Counted from the stretch's first letter, positions 36,567-45,505 are shown. The stretch: 64,000 bases of DNA from Maribacter litoralis (GCF_003075045.1 NZ_QCZD01000003.1:682001-746000), one strand, 5' to 3'. Notes: a model not told the origin generated them from the sequence alone. Translations and numbers: made by a program.

Positions 36567-37136
36567 TTACTGCTTTGCCGACAACTCATTTAACAAATTT
36601 CGCACCTTTGCACTATTCCAATTTGCCGCACCGGTTTCTTTAATAATAATCTTACCTTTTGTATCGATTATATAATTTGTGGGTATACTGTTTCCCTGTA
36701 GCATTTCTGGTGCTTGTATTTGCGGAAAATAGATAGGCAATTTATACCCCTTTCTACTTATAAAGCCCTTTACTTTCTCGGGCGCTTCTTGAGTCAATAA
36801 TATAAAATTGACCTTATCACCATAATCTTCATACAAATCTTGAATACCTGGAAGTTCTGCAATACATGGCGGGCACCAAGTTGCCCAATAACTAATGAAA
36901 GTAACTTTGCCTTTACCTACCGATATGCTTTGAGTTTTACCTTGCAAATCAACAACGGCATACTGAAACGGTGGCACTTGATCTTGGTCTTCGGTATCTT
37001 CAACACTGGGCGACCACACCGCTACTTTAAGTTTATTGACCGCAACCTGAATTGGTGTTCTTGTCTGGGGAATCAACAATAATAAAATAAATACCCCAAA
37101 AAGGATATCACTGAATTTAATCTTGCGTTTCTTCAT
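36567..37136 (-). CDS. TlpA-like membrane-anchored thiol-disulfide oxidoreductase
   Basis: 189 residues. An N-terminal membrane helix (about 8-24) anchors a periplasmic thioredoxin fold with active site Cys88-Pro-Pro-Cys91 (YWATWCPPCIAELPG) and the cis-Pro in GNSIPTNYIID. This is the ResA/TlpA layout used for reducing periplasmic disulfides, for example in cytochrome c maturation. No cytochrome genes are adjacent, so its partner is unknown. Convergent with the PepSY-like gene. Confidence 0.88.
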   Translation of the reverse strand: MKKRKIKFSDILFGVFILLLLIPQTRTPIQVAVNKLKVAVWSPSVEDTEDQDQVPPFQYAVVDLQGKTQSISVGKGKVTFISYWATWCPPCIAELPGIQDLYEDYGDKVNFILLTQEAPEKVKGFISRKGYKLPIYFPQIQAPEMLQGNSIPTNYIIDTKGKIIIKETGAANWNSAKVRNLLNELSAKQ

Positions 37137-37244
37137 ATGAGGTGTAAGTCGAAAAACTTAGTGCTTTCTAACAATTGAACTTAATTGCCTTTTTATAACA
37201 ACTTAAACCATATTGGCGTTAAGTTTGTGCAAATTCTTAAAAGG

Positions 37245-37433
37245 TTATCCTTTCTTGCTTTCCTTAAGATATCCGTTAAACACCACACCAAATAGGGCAA
37301 CCCAAATCAAACGGAAAATCCAGATATTCATGTCAACACCAAAAAATTGACCTGTTTCACTGTTGCTAACAAAGCTATAGGCTATTTCAATTATTGCTAT
37401 AACCATACCAATAATAAACATTGCTTTTCTCAT
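37245..37433 (-). CDS. Small two-helix membrane protein (62 aa)
   Basis: 62 residues with two hydrophobic helices (about 4-20 and 38-55) joined by SNSETGQFFGVDMNIW, ending in a basic tail. Not recognised. It stands in a row of very small minus-strand genes (37245-38278) that may be one or two transcripts. Confidence 0.6.
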   Translation of the reverse strand: MRKAMFIIGMVIAIIEIAYSFVSNSETGQFFGVDMNIWIFRLIWVALFGVVFNGYLKESKKG

Positions 37434-37539
37434 ATTACTTTATTTATTGGCACCGCCAAAGGGTATAATACCCCGAGGCTTGCCTCTAATTTAATAGTTT
37501 GTTTCCTTTGAATGCCTCATGGGCTTGCTCTGAGGTGTT

Positions 37540-37782
37540 TTACAATCTGGAATCCAATTCCTTCTTAAAGGCATTCATATTCTTTACATTCAACGGAATA
37601 ATTGCCGACAATGCCAATGGAACAGCCAACAGCGGAGTAAACCCATCTTGCAAGGACATGTAAATAAAGAACAACAAACAGCCTGTTAGTACAATTGCCA
37701 AAAGCCATACCATTGTTTTTGCGGTAGTATACTTATTAACCAGTTCTTGGGTGCTTAATTTAGCTAAGGCTTCTTTGGTCAT
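37540..37782 (-). CDS. Small two-helix membrane protein (80 aa)
   Basis: 80 residues: a charged N-terminus (LAKLSTQELVNKYTTAK), two membrane helices (about 25-44 and 50-65) and a charged tail. From memory similar flavobacterial proteins are labelled redox-active disulfide protein 2, but this one has a single Cys and that label is not supported by sequence. Function unknown. Confidence 0.65.
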   Translation of the reverse strand: MTKEALAKLSTQELVNKYTTAKTMVWLLAIVLTGCLLFFIYMSLQDGFTPLLAVPLALSAIIPLNVKNMNAFKKELDSRL

Positions 37783-37823
37783 TTCATTTTTATTTTGAGC
37801 AAGACTATAGTAAAGTACTTCTG

Positions 37824-38102
37824 CTATTCTTCTACATTGTCACTAGACTTGTTGTACTTAGTGAACGCTATCTTTTTATCTTCCAATATTTTATAAAACC
37901 TACGGTGACTTATTTTAAGGTCTTTGGTTATTTGTGCCACCTTTTTTGTTTTCTTTTTATAATGTTTAATCTCTACCGTTACGGCTTTATTGAAGTAATA
38001 TTTGTGTAAGGCATCTACCACTTCTAGTTCGGTCTTGTTGCTATTGATCGCAAACAGGTCTATTTCAGATTTAATTTGTTGTAAGCCTTTCATAATTTTC
38101 AT
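37824..38102 (-). CDS. Small HTH-like protein (92 aa)
   Basis: 92 residues, very basic. The segment VAQITKDLKISHRRFYKILEDKKI (about 53-76) reads like a helix-turn-helix, suggesting DNA binding; no family recognised. Its ATG at 38100-38102 shares one base with the TAA of the preceding 58-aa gene (TAATG), pointing to translational coupling and supporting this start over Met4. The two are a tiny operon. Confidence 0.6.
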   Translation of the reverse strand: MKIMKGLQQIKSEIDLFAINSNKTELEVVDALHKYYFNKAVTVEIKHYKKKTKKVAQITKDLKISHRRFYKILEDKKIAFTKYNKSSDNVEE

Positions 38103-38278
38103 TAATTTTCTGGCACTGGCGCAGAGAACCTCGCTTTTAAATTCTCGTACTTGTCTAAATCTTCTAAAGAGTGGTTACCGTAATCATTGACAATATCAAA
38201 TTTTACGTTATTGTTTGCCAAGAAAGTAGCTACTCTTTCTAGCTCTTCGGGGGTACCTTTAATTTCAATTTTTGCCAT
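38102..38278 (-). CDS. Small conserved-looking protein (58 aa) coupled to the HTH-like gene
   Basis: ATG at 38276-38278 opens a 58-codon frame ending TAA at 38102-38104. The product begins MAKIEIKGTPEELERVATFL and continues NNNVKFDIVNDYGNHSLEDL, which looks like a small beta-alpha-beta fold with sound codon use. The stop overlaps the next start by one base (TAATG), strong evidence that the frame is real. Function unknown; possibly an accessory or regulator of the HTH-like protein. Confidence 0.6.
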   Translation of the reverse strand: MAKIEIKGTPEELERVATFLANNNVKFDIVNDYGNHSLEDLDKYENLKARFSAPVPEN

Positions 38279-38337
38279 TGTTTACAAATGCATTTATTAT
38301 AGTGTTTGTTTAAATTTAGCAATATTCTTTGGAATTT

Positions 38338-38370
38338 GGGTATACAAATAACTTACCTAGTTATATACCC
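38338..38370. repeat. Inverted repeat GGGTATA ... TATACCC
   Basis: Arms GGGTATA/TATACCC with inner arms TAACT/AGTTA; the left arm carries four extra bases. It lies about 60 bases upstream of the 58-aa gene and behind the NarL-type regulator; could be an operator. Confidence 0.35.
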
Positions 38371-38499
38371 ATTAAAGTTAATTGATAATTTAAAAAACCA
38401 AGTGTTTCTTTATCAATTCAATACAACGGCAGCATACGTTACTTTGGAATTTTTGCCGGAATGAGGTAATTAAACAGTTATATTAAATTCACTAATGCC

Positions 38500-39114
38500 T
38501 TAAAACTCATACTTTTTCTCTACCGCATATCGCAACAGTTCGCCCGCACCGCTTAAACCTAGTTTACGGATCATGTTTTTGCGGTGGGTGTCTACGGTGC
38601 TTTTGCCAATAAAGAGTTCATCGGCAATTTGATGACTGGTATGGCCATTGCCTATTAATTGCAAAATTTCTAGTTCACGGGCACTGAGTACACTTTTAGT
38701 GCTATTCTTTTCTCCATCGGGAATATGAATTTTTTTGTCGTAGTATGTTTTGTTAGCGTAGACGGTACGTATAGCTTCTAAAACCACATCTAAGCTGCTA
38801 TTTTTTAAAATATAACCATGGGCACCAGCAGCTAGCATTTGCTGTACGGCATCATCTTGATCAAACATGGTAAAAGCAACTATTTTAGTATTTGGAAATT
38901 CTTTTAAAATACATTTGGTGGCTTCAATACCATCCAATTTTGGCATTCGAATATCACATAATACCACTTTGGGCTGTTTTAACCGTACCAACCTCAATAG
39001 TTCTTCGCCATTATTTGCATGCCCGATTATTTCAATATCATCTTCATATTTTAAATAGGAGATTATACCATCAATAAGAGCTTGGTGATCTTCGGCTATG
39101 GCTATGCTTATCAT
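38500..39114 (-). CDS. NarL/LuxR-type response regulator
   Basis: 204 residues. Receiver with Glu8/Asp9, phospho-acceptor Asp54 (VVLCDIRMPKLDG) and Lys in YILKNSSL; LuxR-type helix-turn-helix at the C-terminus (LSARELEILQLIGNGHTSHQ). The start overlaps the end of the kinase gene by 4 bases, so the pair is translationally coupled. Confidence 0.9.
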   Translation of the reverse strand: MISIAIAEDHQALIDGIISYLKYEDDIEIIGHANNGEELLRLVRLKQPKVVLCDIRMPKLDGIEATKCILKEFPNTKIVAFTMFDQDDAVQQMLAAGAHGYILKNSSLDVVLEAIRTVYANKTYYDKKIHIPDGEKNSTKSVLSARELEILQLIGNGHTSHQIADELFIGKSTVDTHRKNMIRKLGLSGAGELLRYAVEKKYEF

Positions 39115-40976
39115 ACAGGAATATCTATTATAATAGAGGTTCCTTTACCAAGTACGCTATCTATAGTAAAGTTACCCTCTAAATGTTCTATTCGTTTTTC
39201 AATATTGGTAAGTCCCATTCCGGTTTTGCTTTTCTCTAGATTAGAACGATCAAAGCCCTTGCCATTATCTTCTATGATAATATTCAGGTTATCATCATAT
39301 TGCGAAATCTGAATATTCAGTTTGGTCGCTTCGGCATGTTTTATAGCGTTTGCCACCAATTCTTGTATGGTTCTAAAAAGACTGAGTTCTAAGGAGTTTT
39401 CCATACGCTCGCCCATACCAAAATCTTCTACATTTACCTCTAATGCATTGGTTTCTGAAATGACCTGTGCCATTTTCTTAACTGCGGGCAACAAGCCTTG
39501 GCTACTCATTACCCCAGAGTTTTTGCTATGCGCTATTCCCCTAACTTTTTGGTAGGCTTCTTCCAATAAAGATTGGGCTTGTTTTAAAGCTGGATCTTTA
39601 TCTTTTCCCTTTACATTACTGAAATGCAATTTTATAGTTGCCATAAGGCTACCCAAGTCATCGTGTAATTCATTAGCTACGCGCTGGCGTTCTTTCTCTT
39701 GCCCCTCAATCATGGCGTCTATACTCACCAATTCTTGCTGCTTTAATAGATTGTCTACACGTTCTTGTTTCAGTAACGTTTCTTGCTCCGCCAGTTTGCG
39801 TTTTTTGGTCGTATTCTTTTGAACTAGAATGGCAATGCCTGCACCAAAAACTAGAGCTATTGTGGCAGCGATAAGCCAATTTCTAGTTATTTGTGCTTTT
39901 TGCTTTTCTTCAAGTATTTGTTTTTCTTTTTCTGCGGTTTGATATTTTGTTTCCAGCTCAGTTAGCAAAGTTGAGTATTTAAACTCATTTAAACTATCCC
40001 TTAAATACTCATAAGATACATTGCTCTCAAAAGCTGACTTGTAATTTTTTAATTTATAATAAGCAACAGATTTCCAATAATCAATATACATGCGATTTAG
40101 TGTAAAGAGCTTATCTTTTCTGTCTGTCTGTGAAAGACCGAGAATTCGAATTCCCTCCTGAGAGTTATTTTGATTGATTTCAAGAATAGCCTGGTATATC
40201 AAAGTGGTTTTTTTATCATACTCCGAATAAGCAAAATTTGATCTATTAAAATGGTTGATGGCTTCTTTATACATACTTTTTGATTTACCATAACTGCCAT
40301 TCATTTCATAATAAAAACCCACCAATTGTTTAATCTTGCCTTTAAAATAATCTGGTACAATTGTATCGTTTGTCTTATTTAGTAAATAGTGCTCTAAATC
40401 CTTGTCCCAATCGTCAACATAAAAATTCTTAAATTTAAAATTTAAATCATAGTAATTAAGGTATACAAGCTCTAATTCATCATAGTAATATTCCCTATAC
40501 ATATTTAAATATTCTTGATAGGTATTATTATCAACCAAAAAAGACACTCGATGAGTGTATAAAATTTTTTTTAATGCTTCACAGATTAGAATCTTGTCGC
40601 CTTCAACCAGAGCCAAGGATAATGCATTTTTATAACTGGAAATTGCCTCTAAATCTTTATTGGTGTTATTATAGAAATATAAATCTCCTTTAGAAATATG
40701 ATAGTAAAAATTGTCAAATAGATTTGATTTATCTGCATTTTCAAGATGAAGACGAAATTGATTTTCTAATGCATTTACATCAAAATTTTTTAATAAATCT
40801 GTCTGAAATTTCAAAAACAACATAGACTTATTCCTTGCAGATTTAGAATCGGATAGTAATTGATCTGCCTCGACAATTGAATAACTCCTTATTAAGTCAA
40901 TAATACTCAATTCAGATTGTGCACTCGCCATGACAGTGAAAGCATAAAAGCATACAACAGTTACAATTCTATTCAA
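39111..40976 (-). CDS. Sensor histidine kinase with periplasmic TPR-like sensor (HisKA_3 type)
   Basis: 621 residues. A signal peptide (ending TVMASAQ) precedes about 340 residues of helical repeats of TPR type on the outside, one membrane helix (about 372-392) and a coiled coil. The kinase core has the phospho-acceptor His in ERQRVANELHDDLGSLMATI, N box ELVANAIKHAEA, G1 EDNGKGFD and G2 GMGLTNIEKR. It overlaps the regulator downstream by 4 bases and an unknown gene upstream by 8 bases, so all three work together. Signal unknown. Confidence 0.88.
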   Translation of the reverse strand: MNRIVTVVCFYAFTVMASAQSELSIIDLIRSYSIVEADQLLSDSKSARNKSMLFLKFQTDLLKNFDVNALENQFRLHLENADKSNLFDNFYYHISKGDLYFYNNTNKDLEAISSYKNALSLALVEGDKILICEALKKILYTHRVSFLVDNNTYQEYLNMYREYYYDELELVYLNYYDLNFKFKNFYVDDWDKDLEHYLLNKTNDTIVPDYFKGKIKQLVGFYYEMNGSYGKSKSMYKEAINHFNRSNFAYSEYDKKTTLIYQAILEINQNNSQEGIRILGLSQTDRKDKLFTLNRMYIDYWKSVAYYKLKNYKSAFESNVSYEYLRDSLNEFKYSTLLTELETKYQTAEKEKQILEEKQKAQITRNWLIAATIALVFGAGIAILVQKNTTKKRKLAEQETLLKQERVDNLLKQQELVSIDAMIEGQEKERQRVANELHDDLGSLMATIKLHFSNVKGKDKDPALKQAQSLLEEAYQKVRGIAHSKNSGVMSSQGLLPAVKKMAQVISETNALEVNVEDFGMGERMENSLELSLFRTIQELVANAIKHAEATKLNIQISQYDDNLNIIIEDNGKGFDRSNLEKSKTGMGLTNIEKRIEHLEGNFTIDSVLGKGTSIIIDIPV

Positions 40977-41697
40977 TAGTGAAAAAACTTATAATTGGTG
41001 AACATCTACGTCTAACTCCTTGTAATACAAATGATTCTTTTTTTAAATCTTTAAAAATTTCCTCATAGTCAAGATGGTCAATAACTCCTTTGTTTTTTAA
41101 GTTTTCTATATCTAACCTATCTTGCCTTTCTATATCTATAATGGAATCTCCATCCCTAGCTTGAAAAAGTCTATCCAAAACCACCGGTGTTTTGTTATCA
41201 GATGTATCTCTTAAATGTAGGGATATTGGTTGAAAATAAATTCTAGTTACAAGAATATCACCAGTGTTAATTTTTGGTGTAGAAGTCCATTTTCCTTCAA
41301 TTGGAAAAATTATATCATTTTCTATTACTGTAGATAAGTTAGCGTTGAAACCTTGTAATATAATAAAAAGTCCATACTGTTTTCTTTCCTTATATCTGGA
41401 ATCACAATCAACTACGTCCAAATCCTCTTGATAAAAATATGCTTTACCAGTTAGCCCTATAGTGATATCCCCTTCGTAATTTTGAACATATAATTGAATT
41501 CTTTGAATAGAAAAACTGTCGTTATTTTCTTCTCTTTCTCCAATAAACTTGGCATAAATAAAATAAAAAGAGTCGTATTCCTTATCTGCGAAAATGGGTT
41601 GCCAATCTTTAATTTCAAGAGAATTTATGTTTTTAATATTGCTACAAGTCTTGATATCTTTAGTTAGACGAATTGTGTATTTCAAATTTTCATGCAT
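40969..41697 (-). CDS. Unknown protein coupled to the TPR-sensor kinase
   Basis: 242 residues, no signal peptide and no membrane helix, mixed alpha/beta with several Tyr/Phe-rich strands (YDSFYFIYAKFIGE, DITIGLTGKAYFYQEDL). The C-terminus is basic with RRRCSP. No family recognised. It is the first gene of the operon and overlaps the kinase start by 8 bases, so it is made with the kinase. It may be an input or accessory protein; nothing more can be said. Confidence 0.65.
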   Translation of the reverse strand: MHENLKYTIRLTKDIKTCSNIKNINSLEIKDWQPIFADKEYDSFYFIYAKFIGEREENNDSFSIQRIQLYVQNYEGDITIGLTGKAYFYQEDLDVVDCDSRYKERKQYGLFIILQGFNANLSTVIENDIIFPIEGKWTSTPKINTGDILVTRIYFQPISLHLRDTSDNKTPVVLDRLFQARDGDSIIDIERQDRLDIENLKNKGVIDHLDYEEIFKDLKKESFVLQGVRRRCSPIISFFTIE

Positions 41698-41964
41698 AAA
41701 ATGTACTTTTTGTTTTGGTTAAAAATGAAATAAATAACAAAGGGATATATTCCCTACAATTGGGTATTTTATTACTTTGTGTGGGAGTCTTTTCTTAGTT
41801 GGGCATCAACAAAAAATGCCCATTAATAAAGAGCAACACTAATAGATTCTGGGGGAACTTTAGTATACTAATATTAAGGGCAGCCTCAATTTAACATTTA
41901 ATTAGGAAATACAAAAATCAGATATAAATTCAATGGTATTTCATTACCAGAAATGATATAAAAT
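41698..41964. other. Intergenic control region of the three-gene kinase operon
   Basis: AT-rich gap with no gene. It holds AGGGA/TCCCT arms around TATAT (41741-41755) and a GGGTATTTTATTA stretch just after, about 45-75 bases upstream of the operon start; these could be regulator sites. Otherwise nothing seen. Confidence 0.4.
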
Positions 41965-41995
41965 AAAAAAAGCAGCCTAATCGGCTGCTTTTTAG
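41965..41995. terminator. Terminator behind the lipoprotein gene
   Basis: Stem AAAAAGCAGCC/GGCTGCTTTTT with a six-base loop. The A-run on the left is the T-run for the minus-strand lipoprotein gene that ends at 42014. Confidence 0.85.
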
Positions 41996-42013
41996 TGTTT
42001 ACAATTTATATTT

Positions 42014-42775
42014 TTATTCACCTAAGTACGTAAACGTTGTCACGTAAGTTTCATTCTCATCTGAATACTCAGATACTGTTGAAACCGTTGCCGTTGTAGG
42101 GTAATCACCATCATACGTATAAGACATGTTGATGGTGTACTCTATTTTACCTTCCTCATTTTTATATAGTACTTGTGACGGATTGTTGTTCGGGAACAAT
42201 GCTTTCGCCCTTACAATTTCTTCTGCTTGTGGTGCTGCCGCAAAATTTAATCTAATTTGATCCATAACATCGATCAAGCCTGCTGCTTCTGCAGTTTTAT
42301 AAAAAGGATTTGGCTTATCATCATAAGAGATTTCTGCAGTGTAATACACAACTTCTTCTTCACCCGTCATGTAATCATAGTCATATTCAATAAACTTGAT
42401 TACAGATGGGTTTCCATTATCATCATATTCCTCAACCTGACCTGTTTCAAAGGCATCGTAAGGTGAATCATATAACTCTTCAACATTTCCGTTATCAACG
42501 TTACCGGAAACTTTGCTTAAATCCCCATCTTCATAGATGAAATTAGTTGTTTCGGTGCCATCAAAAATAGAGTTTAACTGTTGCTCGCTATTGTATGAAA
42601 ATATAATGCTGGTATTGTCATCAGAATTTTCTGCAGACCCCACATTTATAGAGCTGATCAGCTTTGTTTCCACATTACCATTTACTTCTTCAAACTCGTC
42701 TGAGGTAGAATCATCACAGCTAAAATTTAAGATTGCAATTGATGAAAATAGTAAAATTTGATTAATTGATTTCAT
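42014..42775 (-). CDS. Secreted lipoprotein of unknown function
   Basis: 253 residues with a lipoprotein signal (LNFSC, lipid-bearing Cys20) followed by an acidic linker rich in Asp, Glu and Ser, which in Bacteroidota often accompanies surface export. The mature part has repeating short beta strands with Tyr-Asp and Asp-Gly turns (SIIFSYNSEQQLNSIFDG, NISYTYDGDY-like), as in YD/RHS-like DUF4595 proteins; the family match is tentative. Single gene with its own terminator. Confidence 0.7.
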   Translation of the reverse strand: MKSINQILLFSSIAILNFSCDDSTSDEFEEVNGNVETKLISSINVGSAENSDDNTSIIFSYNSEQQLNSIFDGTETTNFIYEDGDLSKVSGNVDNGNVEELYDSPYDAFETGQVEEYDDNGNPSVIKFIEYDYDYMTGEEEVVYYTAEISYDDKPNPFYKTAEAAGLIDVMDQIRLNFAAAPQAEEIVRAKALFPNNNPSQVLYKNEEGKIEYTINMSYTYDGDYPTTATVSTVSEYSDENETYVTTFTYLGE

Positions 42776-43062
42776 GCTTAATTTTTGGTTTTAATTTATT
42801 TGTTAGGTCTATACTTAACTAGAGTATTTTCGAAATATTGCACCCCAAATATTACGGATTCCCGTAATATTTACATCAAGTCAATAGCGACGGTATTTGT
42901 AGGAATATTTATCGACAAAACTTTTTTTAAAATTTAATTCAGCTTACCATTTCTTAATATTTACATTGACCAAAAAGTAGAATACGCCATATACCTTAAT
43001 TCCCTGTTAAACTTTAAAATAACAGGCTTGAGCTTTTAGTATTATCCTTATTTTTAATTCTT

Positions 43063-43079
43063 GCACCTGTTTCAGGTGC
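43063..43079. promoter_or_regulatory. Hairpin GCACCTG/CAGGTGC before the DUF1080 gene
   Basis: Perfect 7-bp arms with a TTT loop, 31 bases upstream of the start codon; no T-run, so an operator or leader hairpin rather than a terminator. The rest of the gap 42776-43110 is AT-rich with nothing else recognisable. Confidence 0.4.
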
Positions 43080-43110
43080 GTCCAAACCAACATTCTAACA
43101 AACTTATATC

Positions 43111-44139
43111 ATGAAAAAATTACCAGTTTTACTCATGGCATTTCTATGTGTCATTTCCTCAGCATCCGCAACAACTACCAACTCTTCTTATCAACCCGAA
43201 AATACCTTTATTGGCAGTTGGACCATCGATGTCGTCGGTGGTGGTGTTTCTTGGCTGAAAGTACACGAAGAACAAGGGGTTCTAGATGCAGAATTACTAT
43301 GGATCGGTGGTAGTGTTCTTCCGGTTTCCGATGTGTATTTGGTTGATGAAAATACCCTTATCGTTACCCGAACTTCTGAGGTCGAACTTAAGACAACTTC
43401 AGGAAAAGAACGTACGCACACCAGAACTTGGACCATGCGTATTACCAAAAGAAACGATGCCATTGCCGGTACCATGACCGGACCTACTTGGGAAGCAGTA
43501 GGTGAAAATATCAGTTTCTTTACAGGTACCCGTATGCCTGCAATAGGTGCTGCACCAGACTTAAGCACATTGAAATACGGAAAACCTATTAAACTATTTA
43601 ACGGTAAGAATCTAGACGGATGGAGAACCATAGACCCAAATAGCCCCAACGGATTTAAGGTCGTAAACGGTACCATGCAAAATGACCCTGTACAACCAGA
43701 AAATGGTGAACATATTTACTATGGAAACCTACGTACAGATCAAGAATTTGAAGATTTTAATTTAAAATTAGAGGTGAATGTACCCAAAGGAAATAATAGC
43801 GGCGTATACCTAAAAGGTATCTACGAGATTCAAGTGGTAGACTCGTACGGACTAGAATTGGACAGTCATTATATGGGTGCTCTTTACAGCCGAGTAACGC
43901 CAAGTGTACATGCCGAGAAACCTGCTGGTGAATGGCAATCTCTTGATATTACTTTAGTAGACAGACACGTTACCGTTATTTTAAACGGGAAAAAGATTAT
44001 TGATAATGCCCCAGCGGAAGGACCAACAGGTGGTGCGATAAGCTCTGACGTTTTTGCTCCCGGACCAATATATCTTCAAGGTGATCACGGCAATGTTGCT
44101 TATAGAAATATTGTTTTGACCCCAATTATAAAGAAATAA
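43111..44139 (+). CDS. Secreted DUF1080 (3-keto-disaccharide hydrolase-type) protein
   Basis: 342 residues with a signal peptide (ending SSASA). The first half (about 30-150) is a beta-rich module of unknown type (FIGSWTIDVVGGGVSWLKV). The second is DUF1080: LFNGKNLDGWRTID, FNLKLEVNVPKGNNSGVYLKG and GPIYLQGDHGNVAYRNI. DUF1080 proteins are concanavalin-like and include hydrolases of 3-keto-glycosides, so a role in periplasmic sugar breakdown is likely. It precedes the sorbosone-dehydrogenase-like gene, with a terminator-like hairpin between. Confidence 0.85.
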   Translation: MKKLPVLLMAFLCVISSASATTTNSSYQPENTFIGSWTIDVVGGGVSWLKVHEEQGVLDAELLWIGGSVLPVSDVYLVDENTLIVTRTSEVELKTTSGKERTHTRTWTMRITKRNDAIAGTMTGPTWEAVGENISFFTGTRMPAIGAAPDLSTLKYGKPIKLFNGKNLDGWRTIDPNSPNGFKVVNGTMQNDPVQPENGEHIYYGNLRTDQEFEDFNLKLEVNVPKGNNSGVYLKGIYEIQVVDSYGLELDSHYMGALYSRVTPSVHAEKPAGEWQSLDITLVDRHVTVILNGKKIIDNAPAEGPTGGAISSDVFAPGPIYLQGDHGNVAYRNIVLTPIIKK

Positions 44140-44160
44140 TACCAACATAAACAACAAGAG

Positions 44161-44196
44161 AAATGACACCATTCACCGTATTGGTGTCATTTTCTG
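44161..44196 (+). terminator. Terminator between the DUF1080 and dehydrogenase genes
   Basis: Arms AAATGACACCA/TGGTGTCATTT with a 10-base loop and a T-rich tail; may be only partly effective as the next gene lies 23 bases further. Confidence 0.65.
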
Positions 44197-44218
44197 TGCA
44201 TTTTATTTTCAAACAATC

Positions 44219-45484
44219 ATGAACAACTCAACTACAAGCAAAAAATTAGCACACCTATGTACCGTGTTCTTAAGTACTGCTCTTCTTATACAGTGTAAAC
44301 CTGAAACAAAAGCTGTTGACAAAACTGTAATCAATGAAACCATCTTAACCGCTCCTGAAGGGTTTTCGGTTGCTGAAATCGGGAAAGACCTTGGTGTTGT
44401 ACGGCACTTAGCCGTTGCCAAAAACGGAGATATTTATGCCAACCGATCTGTATTAAAAGATAGCGCTGCCGTTATAATTCTAAAAGACACCGATAACAAC
44501 GGAACAATTGATGAGCAACAACAATTTTCTAAACTTCCAGGAACTGGTATACTAGCAACAGACGACTATATATACACCTCTTCTAACACTGCCGTATTTC
44601 GATATCGACTGAATGAAAACCATGAAATCATAGATACCGATACCCCCGAGAAATTGGTAGACGGACTTATTGATATGGGCATCGACAATGCAAAGCCATT
44701 TACGATCGACAATGACAATAATTTATATGTTACCATAGGCTCTTGGAACGATGCGTGCAGAAATAGTAATGCGGGTATGGTACCATGCTCCATTTTAGAT
44801 TCCGCCGGTGGTATTTGGAAGTTTAATGCCGATAAATTGAACCAGACCTTTGCCGATGGATCTAGATATGCAACCGGACTCAAAAATTCAGTGGGTATTG
44901 ATTGGAACTTTAAGACCAACTCTCTTTTTGCTACCGATCACGGTCGTGGTGGATTACATAGTTTTTATCCGGATGTATTTACCAAAAAACAAGATGCCGA
45001 ACTACCTGCAGAAACGCTATATGAATTAAAAGAAGGTGATAACGCCGGATGGCCCAAAACCTATTATGATCATTTCAAAAATAAACGGATGCTTGCTCCT
45101 GAATACGGTGGTGATGGTGAGCAGGTCGCTGAAGAAGATTATATAAACCCAGTAGCTGCATTTCCATCTCACTTGGCACCTAATGACCTACTTTTTTACA
45201 CCGGTGATATGTTTCCCGAAAAGTATAAAAACGGAGCTTTTATAGCATTTCATAATCAGTCCGCAGAACTAAAGAAAGGATTCTTCATTGCGTTTATTCC
45301 TTTTAAAGACGGAAAACCTAATGGCGAATGGGAAATTTTCTTGGACAACTTTGCAGGCTTCGATTTGGCAAACCCATCGGAAGAAACTTTAAAACATCGC
45401 CCTTGCGGATTAGCACAAGGTCCGGACGGAGCACTTTACGTGTGTGATGATTTTGGTGGAAGCATTTTTAAGGTAACCTATTGA
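44219..45484 (+). CDS. Sorbosone/PQQ-sugar-dehydrogenase-like beta-propeller lipoprotein
   Basis: 421 residues with a lipoprotein signal (LLIQC, Cys26). Propeller features of the soluble glucose/sorbosone dehydrogenase family: HLAVAKNGDIYAN, GLKNSVGIDWNFKTNSLFATDHGR, GDNAGWPKTYYD and GLAQGPDGALYVCDDFGGSIFKV at the end. These enzymes oxidise sugars with PQQ in the periplasm; many Bacteroidota members may not bind PQQ. Found with the DUF1080 gene on the same strand, which fits sugar oxidation followed by keto-sugar hydrolysis; that link is inference. Confidence 0.82.
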   Translation: MNNSTTSKKLAHLCTVFLSTALLIQCKPETKAVDKTVINETILTAPEGFSVAEIGKDLGVVRHLAVAKNGDIYANRSVLKDSAAVIILKDTDNNGTIDEQQQFSKLPGTGILATDDYIYTSSNTAVFRYRLNENHEIIDTDTPEKLVDGLIDMGIDNAKPFTIDNDNNLYVTIGSWNDACRNSNAGMVPCSILDSAGGIWKFNADKLNQTFADGSRYATGLKNSVGIDWNFKTNSLFATDHGRGGLHSFYPDVFTKKQDAELPAETLYELKEGDNAGWPKTYYDHFKNKRMLAPEYGGDGEQVAEEDYINPVAAFPSHLAPNDLLFYTGDMFPEKYKNGAFIAFHNQSAELKKGFFIAFIPFKDGKPNGEWEIFLDNFAGFDLANPSEETLKHRPCGLAQGPDGALYVCDDFGGSIFKVTY

Positions 45485-45505
45485 TTATCATAACTTCTAA
45501 AAAGT

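Noticed and set aside
37475-37535. Two short hairpins (GAGGC/GCCTC and CCTCA/TGAGG) between small membrane genes
   Set aside because: No T-run on the transcribed side and stems of only 5 bases; not convincing as terminators or repeats.
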